Shown: in pieces, positions 59,763 through 64,000 of the stretch
Layout: every line of letters begins with the position of its first letter
How positions within the stretch are numbered: position 1 is the first letter of the stretch
Notes under the pieces: generated by a model
Databases searched by the model: none
What the model saw: only the letters and a program-made list of their open reading frames with translations
What the model was told of the DNA's origin: nothing
Program-made: the position numbers and the translations under genes
Assembly (NCBI RefSeq): GCF_030704535.1
Contig: NC_081807.1
Location: forward strand, 4,629,001-4,693,000
Length of the DNA: 64,000 bases
From: Vitis vinifera
Taxonomy: Eukaryota > Streptophyta > Magnoliopsida > Vitales > Vitaceae
Direction of reading: 5' to 3'

Positions 59763-60055
59763 TTTTCAGGAAAATTTGGAAAAACTATATTAGAGAAATA
59801 GAAAAATTAGCTTACAAGTTCTTGGAACTCATCTCCTTAAGCTTAGGCTTGGTGGGGGATCGGTTGAATGAATTCTTTGAAGGCTAATGCTTCATCCGAC
59901 TCAATCACCATCCATCGTGCTCGTGGCTGGAGCTCGCTCTCAGTGTGGGTCGACACAAGAAGGAAAGGGTTTCGATTCCATTCTTCTTCTTACTGGCGCA
60001 CCATGTGAATGTGAAGCCTTCGGAGGAGCTGACCAGTGAGGAAAATTACAAGGTA
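59763..60055 (+). pseudogene. 2OG-Fe(II) dioxygenase copy 5, exon 1 missing, core deleted
   Basis: Exon 2 starts at a good acceptor (TTTCAG, ending 59769) with KIWKNYIREIEKLAYKF. After a stop (FEG*C) and frameshift it reads VGRHKK and jumps directly to ERVSIPFFFLLAHHVNVKP of exon 3. The deletion removes the metal-ligand Asp, the intron and the distal His. It is the partner of copy 2 in the other duplicate. The two share the loss of exon 1 but have separate later lesions, because copy 2 has kept the deleted stretch. Confidence 0.88.
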
Positions 60056-61014
60056 TATTTAAGTGTTTTCTGTCAAACATTATTAGGTTTAAGATGGTTA
60101 GACTATTTTTATTCAACTTTTTTATTTTCTAATTCATTTGGTTACATTTTTTATTTTCTATGTTTAAAATAAGAGAATATTAGTAACTTATATATAAAAT
60201 ACAAAAACTCTTAAAATTTTATATTGAAAAAATAATAATTTTAAAAATTATTTAAAAGAATTAAAATATTATAAAAAATTTATTATCTTAAATTTAAAAT
60301 TTTTTTAAAGTGATTTTTATTTTTATATAGATGTTTCTAATTTAAAAAAAAATATCCAATTGAAAAATAAAGAATTTAATAATCTATTATTTAGATATGG
60401 TAAAACGCTCTTTGCTTTTAAAATTTATTATAGTTAGTTTTCCTATGAAATAATATTAGATATAGAATTTTTTTTTTTTTTTTTTTGTGCATCATTTTTT
60501 TTTCCCTTATACAATTTTTGGTGCAAAAGCATATATGTTATTGAACATCTTGTGATTTGTCTTTGTGGAAGATTTTTTTAGAATTTTGTAGGATCAACTA
60601 TCAACAATTGTGGATAAGAATGAGATTAAATGGGTGATTACCGATTTAATTAATTTATATTATTATAATGCAATTTTAATTTTACCTATTTCTCATCAAA
60701 ACTCTACCTTCTTAAAACTTTGGCATTTTTTCTTCAACGTTATCAACTCTTCTATTTTTCTTATCTTCACCGTTAAATATATAGCATTGAATTCAAAAAT
60801 AGACATTACACCATCAGATTTACTAATCAACCTTCCAAATCGAGTACGGATGAAATATTTGAATATTGAGGGTGCCGTGGAAATAGCTAGGTATCACTTG
60901 ACCAAATCTCATTAACATATGCGCAACCCATGAGCTCACACCCCGAACTAAAACTTAACACGTAACCCATATTATGTCCAGGTTCAAGGTATTAAACCAA
61001 CACCCCTATTATGC
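60056..61014. other. Non-coding DNA upstream of 2OGD copy 6
   Basis: AT-rich DNA with a long T run at 60471-60486. From about 60780 it resembles the family's upstream block. No other gene is seen. Confidence 0.55.
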
Positions 61015-61022
61015 TATAAAAA
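61015..61022 (+). promoter_or_regulatory. Probable TATA box of 2OGD copy 6
   Basis: TATAAAAA lies 94 bp before the ATG. At the same place copies 1 and 4 have CTACAAAAACC, and copy 3 has a ~20 bp deletion. A pyrimidine/A-rich leader follows. Confidence 0.55.
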
Positions 61023-61115
61023 CCACCTGCCGAGTTGCCCAAGTCCTGTAACCATCTTCACCTGCAGCTACCAGAGCATAATTGCCATTTCTAAGTTCTA
61101 ATCACTACCACAGCC

Positions 61116-62324
61116 ATGGGAGAGGTCAATCCAGCCTTCATCCAAGACGCCCAACATAGGCCTAAGCTCGCTGTTATCGAAGCTGAAGGCATCCCCCTCA
61201 TTGATCTCTCTTCCGCCAATGCTTCCAATCATGTTTCTCAAATAGCTGATGCATGCAAGAACTGGGGCTTTTTTCAAGTCATCAACCATGGGGTGCCCTT
61301 GGAGTCTCGCCGGAAAATTTGGGATGCCGCGAGGACGTTCTTCGCTCTGCCAGTGGAGGAGAAGAGGAAGGTGAGTAGAGATGAGGTGAATCCTTTTGGG
61401 TACTTTGATACTGAGCATACCAAGAACGTTAGGGACTGGAAAGAAGTCTTTGATTTCGTGGTGAGAACCCCCGCCTTCGGCCCTGCTTCGGATGATCCTG
61501 AGGACAAGGAGCTCATAGAGCTGACCAATCGGTGGCCTCAGTACCCTCCTGAATTAAGGTACAAATTTCACCAGCTAAGGCACAGTCACTACAGTAAATT
61601 ACTTAGTTTGTTTTGTTCTAATTGAACTGATTTATACAGGGAGGTCTGTGAAGAATATGCGAGAGAAACGGAAAAACTAGCTTTCAAGCTGATGGGACTC
61701 ATCTCTCTGAGCTTAGGTTTGCCAGAAAACAGATTCAATCTTTTCTTTGAAGAATCAACGAGCTTCGTCCGCTTCAATCACTACCCACCTTGCCCTGTCC
61801 CTCACCTAGCTCTGGGCGTTGGTCACCACAAGGATGCCGGAGCCTTAACCATCCTTGCCCAGGATGATGTCGGAGGGTTGGAAGTAAAGCGAAAAACCGA
61901 CGGAGAATGGGTTCGAGTGAAGCCCACCCCAGATGCTTAAATCATCAATGTTGGGGATATAATTCAGGTACCACCCAAGAACTTTGAATTATAAGCACCT
62001 GCTTATCAGTTATTTCGCTCACCGAATTTTGCACCTATTTGGCTAATTATACTGATATTAAACCAGGTTTGGAGCAACGAAACTTATGAGAGTGTGGAGC
62101 ACAGAGTGATACTGAATTCAGAGAGGGAAAGGTTCTCGATTCCGTTCTTTTTCAATCCCGCGCACCATCTTTGGGTGCAGCCCTTGGAGGAGCTGACGAA
62201 GGGGGAAAAACCAAAGTATAGAGCATACAACTGGGGAAAGTTCTTCGCTACGAGAAAGCGCGGTAATCTCAAGAAGCTTGGTGTGGAAAACCTCCAAATT
62301 TCTCATTTCAAGGTATCAGAGTAA
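61116..62324 (+). pseudogene. 2OG-Fe(II) dioxygenase copy 6, single internal nonsense codon
   Basis: The exon borders are intact at 61116-61558, 61640-61967 and 62067-62324 and match those of the functional copies in length. The frame is open except for TAA at 61938-61940, where other copies have Tyr or Phe (PDAYIIN). Translation would stop after 247 residues, before the distal iron-binding His and the RxS motif, giving an inactive protein. H211 and D213 (HHKDAG) are present. Exon 3 is undamaged (VEHRV, RFS, complete tail), so the loss is recent. Ironically this copy has the best TATA box. Sequencing error or an allele-specific stop should be considered. Confidence 0.88.
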
Positions 62325-62538
62325 AAGGTCGGTGGGACATTATCTATCCGTAAACAATAAGCGCTTGTTTTACCTCTCTAAATCTTATCATGCGGTATAT
62401 ACGATACGTACGTGGTGAATTTGGAGGTTTGGTGTAATAATAATGTAATTTGCTTGATAAATAAGCAGCAATGCATGCTACATTAATGGAATCATCATTT
62501 TCTTCCTATTCCAGGAATAGAATTATTAAGATAACTGA

Positions 62539-62891
62539 TGTTAACCAAATCACGCACACACTCATGTATAAATAGAAACAAAAAAAAAAAAAAAATGGTT
62601 TTACGATCAATTTGATCCCTACATCAATGGAGTACACCAACATACAACAATTCACTATAAAAGGGATGAGAAGGAGTGGAATAGCAAAGCTCTCAAAAAA
62701 CCTCTCAATTGCAACTACACATTAAAAAACAAAACCTTAAAACATAAAAGGGTTAAAATATATAATAAGATTAAACCTGTCAATCATTACATAAAAATAA
62801 ATAAATAAATTCTCCATAGAGCATTGCGCCCTTCAATCCCTACAAGTTGATCGGGGCATAATAAAACTGATTCAAGCTTCACAATCCAACA
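62539..62891 (-). repeat. 3' LTR of the minus-strand copia element
   Basis: On the minus strand it starts TGTTGGATTGTG right after the purine-rich AAGTGGAAGAT and ends GGTTAACA, 353 bp. Such short LTRs are normal for many copia lineages. The opposite LTR is outside the window. Confidence 0.75.
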
Positions 62892-64000
62892 ATCTTCCAC
62901 TTGAAGACTAAAACACAAGTAAACATTCTCTTTCAATGATTAATGGGTATGAGGGTGCACTCAAACAACCTATTCTCATTATTGACCAATTGAAGTTGCA
63001 CACAACTCCAATTTTTCTATTATCACTATTTTAGTTAACATGTTAACCGGATTCTTGCTACCTTGTATCTTCACAAATGTTAACACCCTATCTTCAAGCA
63101 AAAACCTGATGGAGTGATAATGAAGTGTAATATAATTAGTTCTTGAATGAAATGTTGAATACTTAGCCAAATGTATTGCACTTTGGCCATTACTATGCAA
63201 AACATTCATATCTTATTTGAATCCTAACTTTGCTAACAAACTCTATAGCCAAATCATTTCTTTTCTAGCTTCTGTGATAGCCACATATTTTACTTCAATT
63301 GTAGATAAAATAACAATCTTCTACAATTGAGAAATCAAACTAATAGCAATAGTACCCAAAGTGAGCACATACCATGTAGTACTTTTCCAATTATCTATCT
63401 CATTGGCAAAATCAACATCCACATATCCTTGCAATTTTAACTCACCCCTTTCGAAACATAGACATTTTTTTGTAGTACCCTGTAAGTACCTAAGCATCCA
63501 TTTCACTACTTCATAATGCTACTTACTTAGATTTGACATAAATTTGCTCACAACTTCCACTGCATAGGCAATGTCTAGTGTCGTGCATATCATAACATAC
63601 ATCAAACTTCCAATGGCTAAGGCATATGAAACCTTAGCCATGAAGTCTTTTTCCTCATCTGCCCATGGGCAATGCTTAATTAGACAACCTGAAATGATTT
63701 GCTAATGATGTTCTAATTGCCTTACATTACTCATGTCGAATATTTGCAATACTTTATGAGTATATATACTTAGCCTAAGATAACCATAAGATGCTCGTTT
63801 ATTTGTCTTTGCTAATCTTCATCCCAAGTACCTACTTTGTTGCTCCCAAGTCCTTCATTTCAAATTCACTAGACAACTATTTCTTCAACTTGTTAATTTC
63901 ATCTAGATTTGCGTCAACTACTAACATGCCATCAACATAAAGTAACAAAATAATATAGATAGAACCAACTCTCTTAAAGTAACAACAATGGTCTGCATTG
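62539..64000 (-). mobile_element. Ty1/copia element, minus strand, 3' part only
   Basis: Reading the minus strand from the window end, frames show LLYVDGMLVV (RT YVDD region with Gly for the second Asp), FDMSNV, SYALAIGSLMY, WMLRYLQGTTKKCLCF, GYVDVDFANEIDNWKSTT and HSNGQSAIHLAKYSTFHSRT. These are the C-terminal RT and RNase H of a copia polyprotein. In-frame stops are frequent, so it is dead. The coding part ends near 62980 and is followed by the 3' LTR. The 5' part lies beyond the window. Confidence 0.9.

Overview
This window is plant nuclear DNA, most probably from a woody eudicot. Grapevine (Vitis) is my best guess, based on the kinds of repeats present and on recognition from memory; I could not run a search. 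Genes are sparse, carry GT-AG introns and sit in AT-rich, repeat-dense DNA. The gene content is a tandem family of 2-oxoglutarate/Fe(II)-dependent dioxygenases (2OGD, DOXC class) on the + strand and one secreted-type methylesterase-like alpha/beta hydrolase. Among the 2OGD copies, two are intact (23199-24409 and 38870-40080, 342 aa each). Two are full length but carry one nonsense codon each (11468-12677 and 61116-62324). Two are decayed and lack exon 1 (about 18960-19890 and 59763-60055). One is a lone exon-1 relic (24709).

Layout. 1-8613: decayed SIRE/Maximus-type Ty1/copia element with an envelope-like third ORF, 5' end outside the window. 8614-19905: segmental duplication copy A (2OGD copy 1, a 3.8 kb LTR-like unit 'U1', a 41-bp minisatellite, 2OGD pseudogene copy 2). 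20105-22234: copia integrase scrap and a ~250 bp tandem duplication holding a Mutator-like MITE. 22235-27126: 2OGD copy 3, exon relics and the methylesterase. 27127-32963: no gene seen, one TRIM-like element. 32964-37040: LTR-like unit 'U2'. 37395-60055: segmental duplication copy C, the same order as copy A but enlarged to 22.7 kb by nested insertions: a Mutator-like MITE, a 5.5 kb LTR-like insertion holding organelle DNA (rbcL, cemA), and a 7.5 kb CACTA element that itself contains LTR-like unit 'U3'. 60056-62324: 2OGD copy 6. 62539-64000: minus-strand copia element running off the end.

The most unusual signal is the family U1/U2/U3: 3.8-4.1 kb units with TGT(G/A)GACC...GG(G)TC(T/C)A(C/T)A ends and 5-bp target-site duplications. 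They share one conserved end but I see no internal pair of LTRs. Each carries different fragments of ordinary host genes: PNPase plus a START-like/HD-ZIP III-like piece in U1, PAT1 in U2, and pyruvate decarboxylase fused to a PHD finger plus a Myb/SANT-like domain in U3. In all three, the recognised fragments lie in the same orientation relative to the unit's ends. Because the insertions in copy C have empty sites in copy A, the order of events can be read: U1 inserted, then the block was duplicated, then the MITE, the organelle-bearing element and the CACTA (U3 entered the CACTA) inserted in copy C.
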